A stretch of 16,582 nt of DNA from Luteococcus sp052116585. GTDB lineage: Bacteria; Actinomycetota; Actinomycetes; Propionibacteriales; Propionibacteriaceae. Below, piece by piece: positions 1-6,376 of the stretch. Where the stretch lies: the NCBI RefSeq assembly GCF_052116585.1, contig NZ_JBQKKT010000037.1, positions 1 to 16,582 of the forward strand, given 5' to 3'. Each line of letters begins with the position of its first letter. Positions within the stretch are counted from its first letter, which is position 1. A model generated the notes under the pieces. That model was not told the origin of the DNA. It saw only the letters and a program-made list of their open reading frames with translations, and ran no database searches. Both the position numbers and the translations under genes were made by a program.

Positions 1-2
1 GC

Positions 3-77
3 GGCTGGGACCCCGAAACCGAACGTCATCTCCGCCTGATCAACCGCCTCAACACCCTCATGGACCACATCGCCTGA
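3..77 (+). CDS. C-terminal tail of an unidentified gene (partial)
   Basis: A reading frame enters from the left edge and ends at TGA 75-77. The visible 24 residues begin GWDPETERH and end NTLMDHIA, a charged, probably helical tail. The piece is too short to assign to a family. It lies directly before a transposase remnant, so it could belong to a mobile element or to a gene interrupted by one. No Shine-Dalgarno or terminator evidence helps. I call it only because the frame is open and the residue mix looks protein-like. Confidence 0.3.
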   Translation, partial: GWDPETERHLRLINRLNTLMDHIA

Positions 78-111
78 CCAGACCACCGCAACAGGCCCTG
101 ACCAGCCCCGA

Positions 112-363
112 TTAGCCGGAGAAAGCTACGACAACGCCATCGCCGAGACGATCAACGGGTTGTTCAAGACTGAGCTGATTAAGCCCCGAGCGCCGTGGAA
201 GGGTGTTGATGAGGTCGAGTTCGCGACCGCGGAATGGGTCGACTGGTTCAACCACCGACGCATCTACGAATACTGCGGCGACATCTCACCAGCCGAGCTG
301 GAGCAGGCCTACTACGCTGGCCACATCCAGCCCGTCGAGGAGCTGGAACTGTCACACCACTGA
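112..363 (+). pseudogene. IS3-family transposase orfB, C-terminal remnant
   Basis: The translated segment contains ESYDNAIAETINGLFKTELI, the signature around the last catalytic Glu of the DDE integrase core in IS3-family OrfB proteins. It continues through WVDWFNHRRIYEYCGDISPAE, the usual end of the family (compare FNxxRxHxxLGxxxPxE), and stops at 361-363. The rest of the ~300-residue protein, including the first two catalytic Asp residues, is missing. The frame is open upstream to base 40, but those residues (rich in Thr, Pro and Ser) do not look like transposase, so the homology break is near base 112. The remnant cannot transpose on its own. An element end follows directly. Confidence 0.8.
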
Positions 364-389
364 GTCCCCGGACTCACCGGGGCGATTCA
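362..389 (+). repeat. Probable terminal end of the IS3 remnant, with hairpin
   Basis: Directly after the transposase stop lies a hairpin, CCCCGG (366-371), ACTCA loop, CCGGGG (377-382), followed by GCGATTCA. Read inward from the right it begins TGAATCGCCCCGG, the TG...CA layout of IS3-family ends. The partner left end is not in the window, so this call rests on position and composition only. The hairpin might also stop transcription. Confidence 0.45.
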
Positions 390-740
390 CCCCCAACTCT
401 CGGTAGCCTCGTGGCCAAGGGCCGAAGGTCCGAGCGGACACGAGCTTCCCGGGTAGGGGAGAAACCCGCCGCCTCTTCTTCTTCTTCTTCTCGTCGTCGA
501 CGACGCCGCCGCCAAAGATCGGAACCCCCAACGAGGTCAAGGCGTCGAGGACAACAACAGCAACGCGTTGGGTGAGGTCTGGGTGAACGTGGTGCCGGTG
601 GGCATGCACCTCTGACGCGGATCTGGACAGGATAGTGAGAAGCGGCTGACTCGCTTCGCAGACGGCCTAGTAGTCAACGGCAGTGCGGGTGACAAGTGCC
701 GCCGATTCTTGTGCTGCCGAGGGTGGTGCGGGGCTACTTC
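390..740. other. Non-coding stretch between IS remnant and small genes
   Basis: This 351-base stretch has open frames on both strands, but their translations are Arg/Ser-rich or low-complexity and none carries a recognisable domain or ribosome-binding site. A minus-strand frame (609 down to 352) begins plausibly (MHAHRHHVHPDL) but then runs through a Lys/Arg tract into the IS end, so at most it is a broken gene. The one clear structure is the triplet tract at 475-513. No RNA gene was recognised. Confidence 0.4.
475..513. repeat. Triplet-repeat tract, CTT then CGT/CGA/CGC runs
   Basis: The tract is five CTT triplets followed by TCG, ACG and CCG triplets, keeping a strict three-base period over about 39 bases. 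On the minus strand in one frame it would encode VVDDE followed by five Lys and three Arg. Such tracts are prone to slippage. The strand bias (pyrimidine-rich then CG-rich) is unlike the flanking sequence. Confidence 0.7.
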
Positions 741-995
741 TCAGTCCGCTGCTTCAGGCAGCAGACTTTCCAGCGGTTGGTACAGAACCATCTCGGCCAC
801 CGAGTGGCTGATGCCCGCTTCCTTTTCAATCAACTCAACAAGCCCTGCCGGCGTTCTGGCAGTCTCCGGCAGGATACGCAGCAGAAGTTCGGTGGCCCAC
901 TGCATCCCCTGGTGGAGCTCAGCAGCGACGGCGACGTAAGGGGGCTCCGTGCCAACCTCGTGACCTTCCAGGCGCAACTCATCATCATGGATCAT
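741..995 (-). CDS. Hypothetical protein, 84 aa, acidic
   Basis: The predicted protein starts MIHDDELRLEGHEVG and ends LYQPLESLLPEAAD. It is acidic and mostly helical, with no signal peptide, membrane segment or cysteine, so it is probably cytoplasmic. I chose the ATG at 995. The frame stays open further upstream, but that part overlaps the divergent secreted-protein gene and has a Thr/Ala-rich composition typical of an antisense shadow. No good Shine-Dalgarno is visible before the ATG. I do not recognise a family. Only 37 bases separate it from the divergent gene at 1033, so any promoters would have to overlap. It may be a real small gene of the accessory region. Confidence 0.5.
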   Translation of the reverse strand: MIHDDELRLEGHEVGTEPPYVAVAAELHQGMQWATELLLRILPETARTPAGLVELIEKEAGISHSVAEMVLYQPLESLLPEAAD

Positions 996-1032
996 GTTGG
1001 AAGCATCGCGACTGTTACGGATCGGAGTCAAC

Positions 1033-1407
1033 ATGTTTGTGCAGAATCGTCGGCAGAGCCTCGGTGCAATGACAGCGCTGCTTCTGGTGATGAGCGTCAG
1101 TGTCGCGCCGGCGGAGCCCGCAGCCGCGGTGGTGAGCAAGAGCTCCTCAAAGTCATGCGTCAGCGCAGGAACAGGCATGTACCTAGGGATCCACTGGAGA
1201 GGCAGCGGAACCATCACCATCTACATCAATAGCCGGCCGGGATACACCGTTTGGACTAGCAGTTCCATCGCTTCCGGCAGTTACACGGTCATGCCATTGA
1301 CTAGAAGCGGTACTTGGCGAGTCACTTCCACTGGATACCTCGATGACGAGCAGACCTACGCCTTTTGCACTCCTAGCGCATATCGAGTGGCTAGCCAAGA
1401 CAGGTAG
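1033..1407 (+). CDS. Small secreted protein, 124 aa
   Basis: Residues 1-32 form a Sec signal peptide: basic start (MFVQNRRQ), hydrophobic core (AMTALLLVMSVSVA) and an Ala-rich end, with cleavage likely after PAEPAAA. The mature ~92 residues are rich in Ser, Thr, Gly and Tyr with alternating beta-type patterns (GTITIYINS, GSYTVMPL, GTWRVTS). They hold two cysteines, near residue 42 and near the C-terminus, that could form one disulfide. GGAG sits five bases before the ATG. A start at 994 is in frame but would place a non-signal sequence ahead of the signal peptide. It could be a small beta-sandwich exoprotein or bacteriocin-like; no family is recognised. The gene ends a few bases before an IS element, so its native C-terminus might be altered. 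Confidence 0.65.
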   Translation: MFVQNRRQSLGAMTALLLVMSVSVAPAEPAAAVVSKSSSKSCVSAGTGMYLGIHWRGSGTITIYINSRPGYTVWTSSSIASGSYTVMPLTRSGTWRVTSTGYLDDEQTYAFCTPSAYRVASQDR

Positions 1408-1428
1408 CCGAGAGCTGTCTGTCCCGCG

Positions 1429-2355
1429 TCAAGTAGTTGGCAGGATTTCGGGCTCGGGAAAGTTGGGGATGCTGGGGTCGGCCAGACCGCGGTGGACCTG
1501 TGAGGGCCGATTCCAGGCCAGCGCCCCGTGGGGTCGGATGGTGTTGAACTCGGCCCGGTAAGCCTCAGCCTCTCGGACCAGGTCGAGAGCATCGTCGATC
1601 TGTTCGCGGTAGAGCCGCTCATACTTCAAGCTCTGGAAGGCCCGTTCGCGGACTCCGTTCTGACCCGGCGTCCTGACGCGAGTGCGGACATGGCGCAGCT
1701 CGGGATGGGCCGTGATGAAGTGCTCGAAGCGGAACGAGCGGAACGGGCCGCCGTTGTCGGTGACCAACGTGATCGGGACGATCTCACCCGTGGCGGGGTC
1801 GGTCAGGTGATCGATGAGCTTGGTGCCGTCGAGCATGGCCTCGGCCTCCGCGAGGGCAAGTTCGACACCGGCGATGGCGTCGTGCTGGTTCGCGGTGGGT
1901 GACCAGTGCCAGCCGAACTCGTACTTCGAGTAGTAGTCCGCAACGCCGGCGACCCGCCAGGTCCCGCCGCCAGTGGTCTCGTACTCGGAGAAGTCGAACT
2001 GCCAGACCTGATTCGGACCCGTGGGTGGCGCGGCGAAGGCGGTCTTGCGTTGTTTGGCAAGTTCGCGGCGCTGTTTCTGGTAGTCAGCATGGAGCAGGAG
2101 GTCTTCGTCGGCCATGATCCGCAACACCGTCGACGGCGAAAGCCGGTGCCCGTCGTGACGGACCATGGCCCAGATCTTGCGGTGTCCCCAGGCGGGATGC
2201 TCGCTGGCCATCGTCACCACAGCTTCCCGGTGTTGGTCTCGTGATGGGGCCGGCCAGGGACCTTTGACTGGTTTGCCGGCCCGGGCTCGTGCTTGCCAGC
2301 GTCGCCACGTTCGTTCGGGAATGTCGAGCAGTTCGCAGAACCTCGCGGTCGACAT
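1429..2355 (-). CDS. IS3-like DDE transposase (orfB), 308 aa
   Basis: This protein catalyses cut and strand transfer of the element. The N-terminus (residues 1-27, ARFCELLDIPERTWRRWQAR) is a helix-turn-helix. The segment around WGHRKIWAMVRHDGHRLSPSTVLRIM is the HTH_21 region common to IS3 OrfB. The catalytic core shows WQFDFSEYE (D121), TLVTDNGGPF (D200) and GQNGVRERAF (E237), a DD(36)E triad of the integrase fold, and ends with the FNTIRPHGAL motif. GAGG sits just before ATG 2355. All three catalytic residues are present, so the enzyme looks intact. It shares its frame with the upstream orfA-like segment, separated by a TAG at 2413-2415. Its own N-terminal HTH is unusual for IS3 elements, where OrfA normally carries the DNA-binding domain. 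Confidence 0.9.
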   Translation of the reverse strand: MSTARFCELLDIPERTWRRWQARARAGKPVKGPWPAPSRDQHREAVVTMASEHPAWGHRKIWAMVRHDGHRLSPSTVLRIMADEDLLLHADYQKQRRELAKQRKTAFAAPPTGPNQVWQFDFSEYETTGGGTWRVAGVADYYSKYEFGWHWSPTANQHDAIAGVELALAEAEAMLDGTKLIDHLTDPATGEIVPITLVTDNGGPFRSFRFEHFITAHPELRHVRTRVRTPGQNGVRERAFQSLKYERLYREQIDDALDLVREAEAYRAEFNTIRPHGALAWNRPSQVHRGLADPSIPNFPEPEILPTT

Positions 2356-2412
2356 TCCCTCGTCGATCCGGACTACCTCGAGGTCTTCGAAGGGCCCAAC
2401 AGGCCCTCCGCA

Positions 2413-2540
2413 CTACAACTTCTGGACCCGGAGTTCGACCGCGGCCTCGCCGAGCGCCAAAGTGAGGTCTTCGACCTGGGCCTCAAGCTGCGCCTCGCGG
2501 GTCGACGGCCCGGACTTCCCGGCCGCACGGGCATGACAGC
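2413..2540 (-). pseudogene. orfA-like coiled-coil segment of the IS, start not visible
   Basis: The minus-strand frame reads AGKSGPSTREAQLEAQVEDL, followed by TLALGEAAVELRVQKL and a TAG stop at 2413-2415. It matches the leucine-zipper-like C-terminus of IS3 OrfA proteins, which drives multimerisation. No ATG or GTG lies in frame within the element; the only in-frame ATG is at 2691, outside it, in sequence that belongs to another gene. So the N-terminus is missing or the segment relies on an unusual start. After the TAG the same frame stays open into orfB. Confidence 0.45.
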
Positions 2541-2573
2541 ATGGGGCGACGGCCCCGTCATGACAACATGGGG
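2531..2573. repeat. Tandem 16-bp direct repeat with central hairpin at IS right edge
   Basis: GCATGACAGCATGGGG (2531-2546) is repeated 27 bases later as TCATGACAACATGGGG (2558-2573), 14 of 16 identical. Between them lies a hairpin with stem GGGGC (2543-2547) and GCCCC (2552-2556) around a GACG loop. The arrangement is typical of transposase-binding sites near an element end, or of a regulator-binding site ahead of the downstream operon. Confidence 0.6.
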
Positions 2574-2629
2574 GTGAGGGCCCCTTCGATGGCAAGAAGC
2601 AATCCCGACGGTCGAGAGGAGCTGGGCGT

Positions 2630-2839
2630 GTGACCACGGCTGACTTTCTGCGTCGCCTGGCGGGCTGGTGTGCGGCGCTGTTGATCGCCACCGGGGCCGC
2701 CTATCTGCTCCTGGGCCTCAATGCGCGCGACTGGCTTCTCGTGGGAACCGCCGCCTATCTGGTGGTCTCCGGCATGGTGAGCTCGGCCATCTGGTGGCTC
2801 CTGCACCGCACATGGCCTCCGCATCGGAATCGTCGATGA
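2630..2839 (+). CDS. Small two-helix membrane protein ahead of dop, 69 aa
   Basis: The predicted protein has two hydrophobic segments, about residues 10-29 (GWCAALLIATGAAYLLLG) and 33-57 (LLVGTAAYLVVSGMVSSAIW), joined by a short polar turn, and a basic tail (RTWPPHRNRR). This fits an integral membrane hairpin with a cytoplasmic C-terminus. The GTG start at 2630 is favoured because GAGAGGAG lies about 7 bases upstream. The TGA stop (2837-2839) overlaps the dop ATG (2836) as ATGA, so the two are translationally coupled and this is likely the first gene of the dop-pup operon. No family was recognised. A regulatory or anchoring role toward Dop is only a guess. Confidence 0.75.
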   Translation: MTTADFLRRLAGWCAALLIATGAAYLLLGLNARDWLLVGTAAYLVVSGMVSSAIWWLLHRTWPPHRNRR

Positions 2840-4389
2840 GTGGCGAGGGGGTGCCCGGAACCAGAGTCTCGGTCCTGGGTCTGGAAACCGAGTACGGCGT
2901 CTTCGTCACCGGACTCCAGCCACAGGAGCGCCAGCCGGATCCGATCAGCCTCTCGGAGGCCGTGGTGCAGGCGGTCCAGGCTCCCGGAACCACGTGGGAC
3001 TACGCGGATGAACATCCCTTGGTGGATGCTCGCGGTTCGGTGCTGCCCCGACGGGCTGCGCATCCCGATCTGCTCACCGACGAGGTGCGCCAGGCCAATC
3101 GCCTGCTCGGCAATGGCGGTCGCAGCTATGTGGACCATGCCCATCCCGAATGGTCGGGACCCGAGGTGGGTTCGGCCACGGAGGCGCTCATCTGGGACCG
3201 CGCAGGCGACCGGATCCACGGCGAGGCAGCTCGTCGGGCCAGCGAACGCACCGGCCTGCAGATCCACCTGGTGAAGAACACCACCGACAACAAGGGCCGC
3301 AGCTACGGCTGCCACGAGAACTACCTGCTGCCCCGCAGCCTGCCCTTCGAGCGGATCGTCGCCCAGTTTCCGGGCTTCCTGGCCAGCCGCGTCGTCGTCA
3401 CCGGGGCAGGCCGCGTCGGGCTCGGACGAGACGGACATGAGCCCGGCTTCCAGACCAGCCAGCGCGCCGACTTCTTCGAGCGCTTGGTCGGCCTCGAGAC
3501 CACCGTTCGTCGCCCGCTGGTCAACACCCGTGACGAGCCGCACGCCGATGAGCGGGAGCATCGTCGCCTGCACGTGATCACCGGCGATGCGAATCTCTGT
3601 GAGGTGGCCAGCTTGGTCAAGGTGGGCTCCGCACAGCTGGCACTGCAGGCGATATCGGCTGGCGCCGAGTTGCCCCAGCCGCGGGATCCCGTCGCGGCGA
3701 TGAAGACCTTCAGCCGCGACTGGACCTGCCGGGTGGGTGTGCCCTGCACCGACGGGGCGACGCGGTCCGCGGTGGAGCTGCAACGGCTGTGGTGGGCCGC
3801 GGCCCGTGATGGGGCCGACAGCCCTGAGGCGATCCCCGACGCGCGCCTGGTGCTGGACCTGTGGGAGGAAGTCCTGGAGGACCTCGAGGCGGACCCCATG
3901 CGCTGTGCGGACCGGCTCGACTGGGTGGCCAAGCTTCGACTGCTGGAGGGTTTGCGTGCCCGGCACGGCCTGGGCTGGGATGAGCCCCGTCTGACGGCGC
4001 TCGACCTGCGCTATGCAGACCTCGGAGCGGGCCTGTTTGGCGCCCTGGAACAGAAGGGGGCGGTTCGTCGGATTGTGACCGAGCCCGAGGTGAGCCGTGC
4101 CTGCTCCGAGCCGCCAGACAGTACCCGTGCGTGGCTGCGCGGCGTGCTGCTCACCCGCTTCGCCGAACATGTCGTGGCAGCCAACTGGGACCGGATCACC
4201 TTCCGGACGCCGGTGGGGGAACGCACGCTGCACCTGACCTCGCCGCTGCACGGAACCAGGGATCAGTGGCAGCACAGGATCAATCACCTCCTGGGAAAGC
4301 CAGGCGACGGCACCGTGTCCACGGCCGACATGGTGGCGCTGGTGGAGCTGGGTGAGTCGATAGGCTGGCAGTCCAGTCCCGGCAGGTGA
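2836..4389 (+). CDS. dop: Dop, Pup deamidase/depupylase, 517 aa
   Basis: Dop converts the C-terminal Gln of Pup to Glu so that PafA can attach it to lysines, and also cleaves Pup from modified proteins. The fold is that of the glutamine synthetase-like ligases. Visible family motifs are GLETEYGVF (residues 15-23, Mg-ATP-binding Glu residues), SYVDHAHPEW (97-106, containing the catalytic Asp at about 100), SYGCHENYLLPR (156-167), EPGFQTSQRADFFE (202-215), NTRDEPHADEREHRRLHVI (230-248) and GDANLCEV (250-257). They match mycobacterial Dop closely in order and spacing, and PafA much less. Length is normal (~500). I chose ATG 2836 because the open frame upstream overlaps the membrane-protein gene in another frame. 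It is followed 5 bases later by pup. Confidence 0.95.
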   Translation: MSGEGVPGTRVSVLGLETEYGVFVTGLQPQERQPDPISLSEAVVQAVQAPGTTWDYADEHPLVDARGSVLPRRAAHPDLLTDEVRQANRLLGNGGRSYVDHAHPEWSGPEVGSATEALIWDRAGDRIHGEAARRASERTGLQIHLVKNTTDNKGRSYGCHENYLLPRSLPFERIVAQFPGFLASRVVVTGAGRVGLGRDGHEPGFQTSQRADFFERLVGLETTVRRPLVNTRDEPHADEREHRRLHVITGDANLCEVASLVKVGSAQLALQAISAGAELPQPRDPVAAMKTFSRDWTCRVGVPCTDGATRSAVELQRLWWAAARDGADSPEAIPDARLVLDLWEEVLEDLEADPMRCADRLDWVAKLRLLEGLRARHGLGWDEPRLTALDLRYADLGAGLFGALEQKGAVRRIVTEPEVSRACSEPPDSTRAWLRGVLLTRFAEHVVAANWDRITFRTPVGERTLHLTSPLHGTRDQWQHRINHLLGKPGDGTVSTADMVALVELGESIGWQSSPGR

Positions 4390-4394
4390 GAGGC

Positions 4395-4598
4395 ATGAGC
4401 GTGAGCGAGCAGCAGCGGATCAACCGTGTGCGCACCGGTCAGACCGTCGACGAGCAGGCGGCTGACGTCGAGCAGGCCAGCTCCACCAGCAGCACCAGCG
4501 ACGAAGGTTTCGATGCGCTCCTCGACGAGATCGACGGCGTCCTGGAGACCAATGCGGCGGAGTATGTCCGCAGCTTCGTGCAGAAGGGCGGCCAGTGA
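4395..4598 (+). CDS. pup: Pup, prokaryotic ubiquitin-like protein, 67 aa
   Basis: Pup is the protein tag of the pupylation system, largely disordered, with a C-terminal helical region that binds the ARC/Mpa coiled coil. Here the sequence is Glu/Asp/Ser-rich, contains DEGFDALLDEIDGVLETNA (the conserved helical stretch) and ends YVRSFVQKGGQ. The terminal Gly-Gly-Gln is the hallmark of forms that need deamidation by Dop, which is encoded just upstream. ATG 4395 is preceded by GAGAGG; an in-frame GTG at 4386 overlaps the dop stop and is less likely. The TGA (4596-4598) overlaps the GTG start of tyrA. In the classic order pup is followed by prcB and prcA, and neither is present here. Confidence 0.95.
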   Translation: MSVSEQQRINRVRTGQTVDEQAADVEQASSTSSTSDEGFDALLDEIDGVLETNAAEYVRSFVQKGGQ

Positions 4599-5674
4599 GC
4601 CTTGTTCCCACCGCGGGCCAACTCGGTCCCGTGGTGGTGGTGGGTGCCGGTTTGATCGGCGCCTCGATCGGCATGGCGTTGACCGCCGCCGGTGAGCAGG
4701 TGCACCTGGTGGATGCGTCGAATGTGCACGCCGTGGTGGCGGCCGGCCTGGGTGCCGGCCTGATCGACTACCCGCACACCGAGACGATCCGGATGGTCGT
4801 GGTGGCCACCCCACCGTCGGCCGTGGTGCAGGAGGTCCTGGAATCGCTGGAGCTCTCGCCGCGCGCGGTGGTGACCGACGTTGCCTCGGTCAAGGGCCGC
4901 GTGCTGGACCGGCTCCGGGAGAGCGGGGCGGACCTGTCCCGCTATGTCGGCTCGCACCCGATGGCCGGATCCCAACATGCCGGGCCCTTGACGGCCCGCG
5001 GTGACCTCTTCGAGGACCGCACCTGGGTGGTCTGCCCCCGCCCGGACAATGCACCCGAGCACGTGGAGATGGTGCGCCAGTTGGCGCTCACCTGTGGGGC
5101 CCGACTGGTGGAGATGGACGCCGACGACCACGACGAGGCCGTGGCCAGGGTCAGCCACGTTCCCCAGCTGATGAGCACCCTGACCGCTGGCAACCTGCGT
5201 GAGGTTCCGGACGAGCACCTGCAGTTGGCCGGTCAGGGAGTGCGCGACGTGACGCGCATCGCCGCCTCCGATCCCGTCCTGTGGCGCCAGATCATCCAGG
5301 CCAACTCGTCGGCCATCCGGCACGAGCTGGAAGGGATTCGTCGGGACCTGGACGAGCTCTTCCAGGTGCTCGATGATCCAAGCGGCTTGGAGGAGTTCAT
5401 GGCCCGCGGCCGTGAGGGCGCCCGCGCGCTGCCCGGCAAGCACGGTGCGAAACCCGTGGACTGGGAGAGCGTCGTCGTCGAGATCCCCGACACGCCCGGT
5501 GCGCTGGGATCGCTGTTCGCAGACATCGGCGCGGAAGGGGTCAACGTCGAGGACCTGTCCATCGAACACGACGCGGAACGGCAGGTCGGCTTCCTGTCCG
5601 TGGAGGTCACCCCGGACCATGCCACCAGGCTGCGGGCCGCCATGACGGACAAGGGCTGGACGCTGCGTTCCTGA
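4595..5674 (+). CDS. tyrA: Prephenate dehydrogenase with C-terminal ACT domain, 359 aa
   Basis: The enzyme oxidises and decarboxylates prephenate to 4-hydroxyphenylpyruvate with NAD+, the committed step of tyrosine synthesis. The N-terminus has the Rossmann motif VVVGAGLIGASIG (14-26). The catalytic-site motif GSHPMAGSQHAGP starts at residue 119, with the HPM His at 121 matching the catalytic His of the family. Residues about 288-359 (VVVEIPDTPGALGSLFADIG onward) form an ACT domain, probably a tyrosine sensor giving feedback inhibition. The GTG start overlaps the pup stop, so it is translationally coupled to pup. In many actinobacteria tyrA sits ahead of cmk and der, as here. Length is typical for the ACT-containing form. 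Confidence 0.93.
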   Translation: MSLVPTAGQLGPVVVVGAGLIGASIGMALTAAGEQVHLVDASNVHAVVAAGLGAGLIDYPHTETIRMVVVATPPSAVVQEVLESLELSPRAVVTDVASVKGRVLDRLRESGADLSRYVGSHPMAGSQHAGPLTARGDLFEDRTWVVCPRPDNAPEHVEMVRQLALTCGARLVEMDADDHDEAVARVSHVPQLMSTLTAGNLREVPDEHLQLAGQGVRDVTRIAASDPVLWRQIIQANSSAIRHELEGIRRDLDELFQVLDDPSGLEEFMARGREGARALPGKHGAKPVDWESVVVEIPDTPGALGSLFADIGAEGVNVEDLSIEHDAERQVGFLSVEVTPDHATRLRAAMTDKGWTLRS

Positions 5675-5685
5675 CCGTGGTCAGG
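5670..5685. repeat. Inverted repeat at the tyrA stop codon
   Basis: CCTGACC (5670-5676) and GGTCAGG (5679-5685) are perfect inverted arms with a 2-base centre, spanning the tyrA TGA. No T-run follows, so it is not a normal intrinsic terminator. It could be an operator or a weak attenuating hairpin ahead of cmk. Confidence 0.5.
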
Positions 5686-5697
5686 GTGCCGTGCCGG

Positions 5698-5703
5698 TAG
5701 CCT
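5698..5703 (+). promoter_or_regulatory. Possible -10 element (TAGCCT) for a leaderless cmk transcript
   Basis: TAGCCT fits the actinobacterial TANNNT -10 pattern. Seven bases separate it from the cmk GTG at 5711, the spacing seen for leaderless transcripts whose first base is the start codon. No convincing -35 box is visible, which is common for such promoters. The GTGGGG between could instead act as a weak ribosome-binding site. Confidence 0.35.
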
Positions 5704-5710
5704 GTGGGGC

Positions 5711-6376
5711 GTGAACGAGAGCCTCCTGATCGCCATCGACGGACCAAGTGGGTCCGGCAAGTCCAGCACCTCCCGCGGAGTCGCCCAGCGGCTAGGCCTG
5801 GCCTATCTGGACACTGGTTCGCTGTACCGGGCAGCCGCCATTGCCTTCCTGGAATCGGGCCTCGACGCGTCCCGGACGGCGGAGGTGGAGGCCTTGGTTC
5901 GTGGCGCGAGGATCGTCGCCGGCACCGATCCAGCCAATCCGTCGACCAGCCTGGACGGCCGGGATGTCACCGACGAGATCCGCGAGCCCCACGTGAGCGC
6001 CAAGGTGTCCGCGATCGCCACCAATCTGGGCGTCCGCGAGGCCCTGACCCAGCAATTCCGCGACCTCATTGCCCAGCACGGGCGACGCATGGTGGTGGAG
6101 GGCCGCGACATCACCACGGTGGTGGCGCCCGATGCGGATCTGCGCATCCTGCTGGTGGCCGACCCCGCCGCCCGCATCGCGCGTCGCCAGGCCGAGCTGG
6201 GCGGCAAGGTGGACGCCGATCAGGTCACTGACCAGGTGGTGCGACGCGACCGGGACGACGCGACGGTGAGCCAGTTCGAGAAGCCCGCCGAGGGCGTGGA
6301 GCTGGTGGACTCCACCTTCCTGGACCTGGACCAGGTGATCGACCGGATCTGCGCCATGGTGCCGAACGGTGACTGA
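5711..6376 (+). CDS. cmk: Cytidylate (CMP/dCMP) kinase, 221 aa
   Basis: The enzyme phosphorylates CMP and dCMP with ATP, feeding pyrimidine nucleotide and DNA precursor pools. The P-loop is IDGPSGSGKSS (9-19). AYLDTGSLYRAAA is the CMP-binding segment (the family motif is LDTGAMYR). VVEGRDITTVVAPDADLRILL carries the conserved GRDIGT-type motif, with Thr in place of Gly. RRDRDDATVSQFEKPAEG is the LID-side region with catalytic Arg residues, and DSTFLDLDQV matches the family's DTS(D/G)L end. Length matches the bacterial family. The gene starts at GTG 5711, 36 bases after tyrA, and its end overlaps the acyltransferase start by 8 bases. Confidence 0.95.
   Translation: MNESLLIAIDGPSGSGKSSTSRGVAQRLGLAYLDTGSLYRAAAIAFLESGLDASRTAEVEALVRGARIVAGTDPANPSTSLDGRDVTDEIREPHVSAKVSAIATNLGVREALTQQFRDLIAQHGRRMVVEGRDITTVVAPDADLRILLVADPAARIARRQAELGGKVDADQVTDQVVRRDRDDATVSQFEKPAEGVELVDSTFLDLDQVIDRICAMVPNGD

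Larger units (their letters stand above)
1414..2573 (-). mobile_element. IS3-like insertion sequence, minus strand
   Basis: A minus-strand DDE transposase (1429-2355) is preceded by an orfA-like coiled-coil segment (2413-about 2540). The left edge carries GCTGTC-N3-CCCG (1414-1426). The right edge reads GCTGTC-N3-CCCG on the minus strand (2523-2540), a candidate short inverted repeat. A second similar copy further out (2558-2573) makes the true right end uncertain. No target duplication could be identified. The element separates the small secreted-protein gene from the dop operon. Confidence 0.65.

Noticed and set aside
2668..2835. Upstream extension of dop
   Set aside because: The 56 extra residues overlap the membrane-protein gene in another frame and look unlike Dop; the coupled ATG at 2836 fits family length.
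2755..4287. 510-residue minus-strand open frame
   Set aside because: Antisense to dop, which is strongly supported by motifs; composition is shadow-like.
4439..5620. 393-residue minus-strand open frame
   Set aside because: Antisense to pup and tyrA; His/Gln-rich with no recognisable motif.
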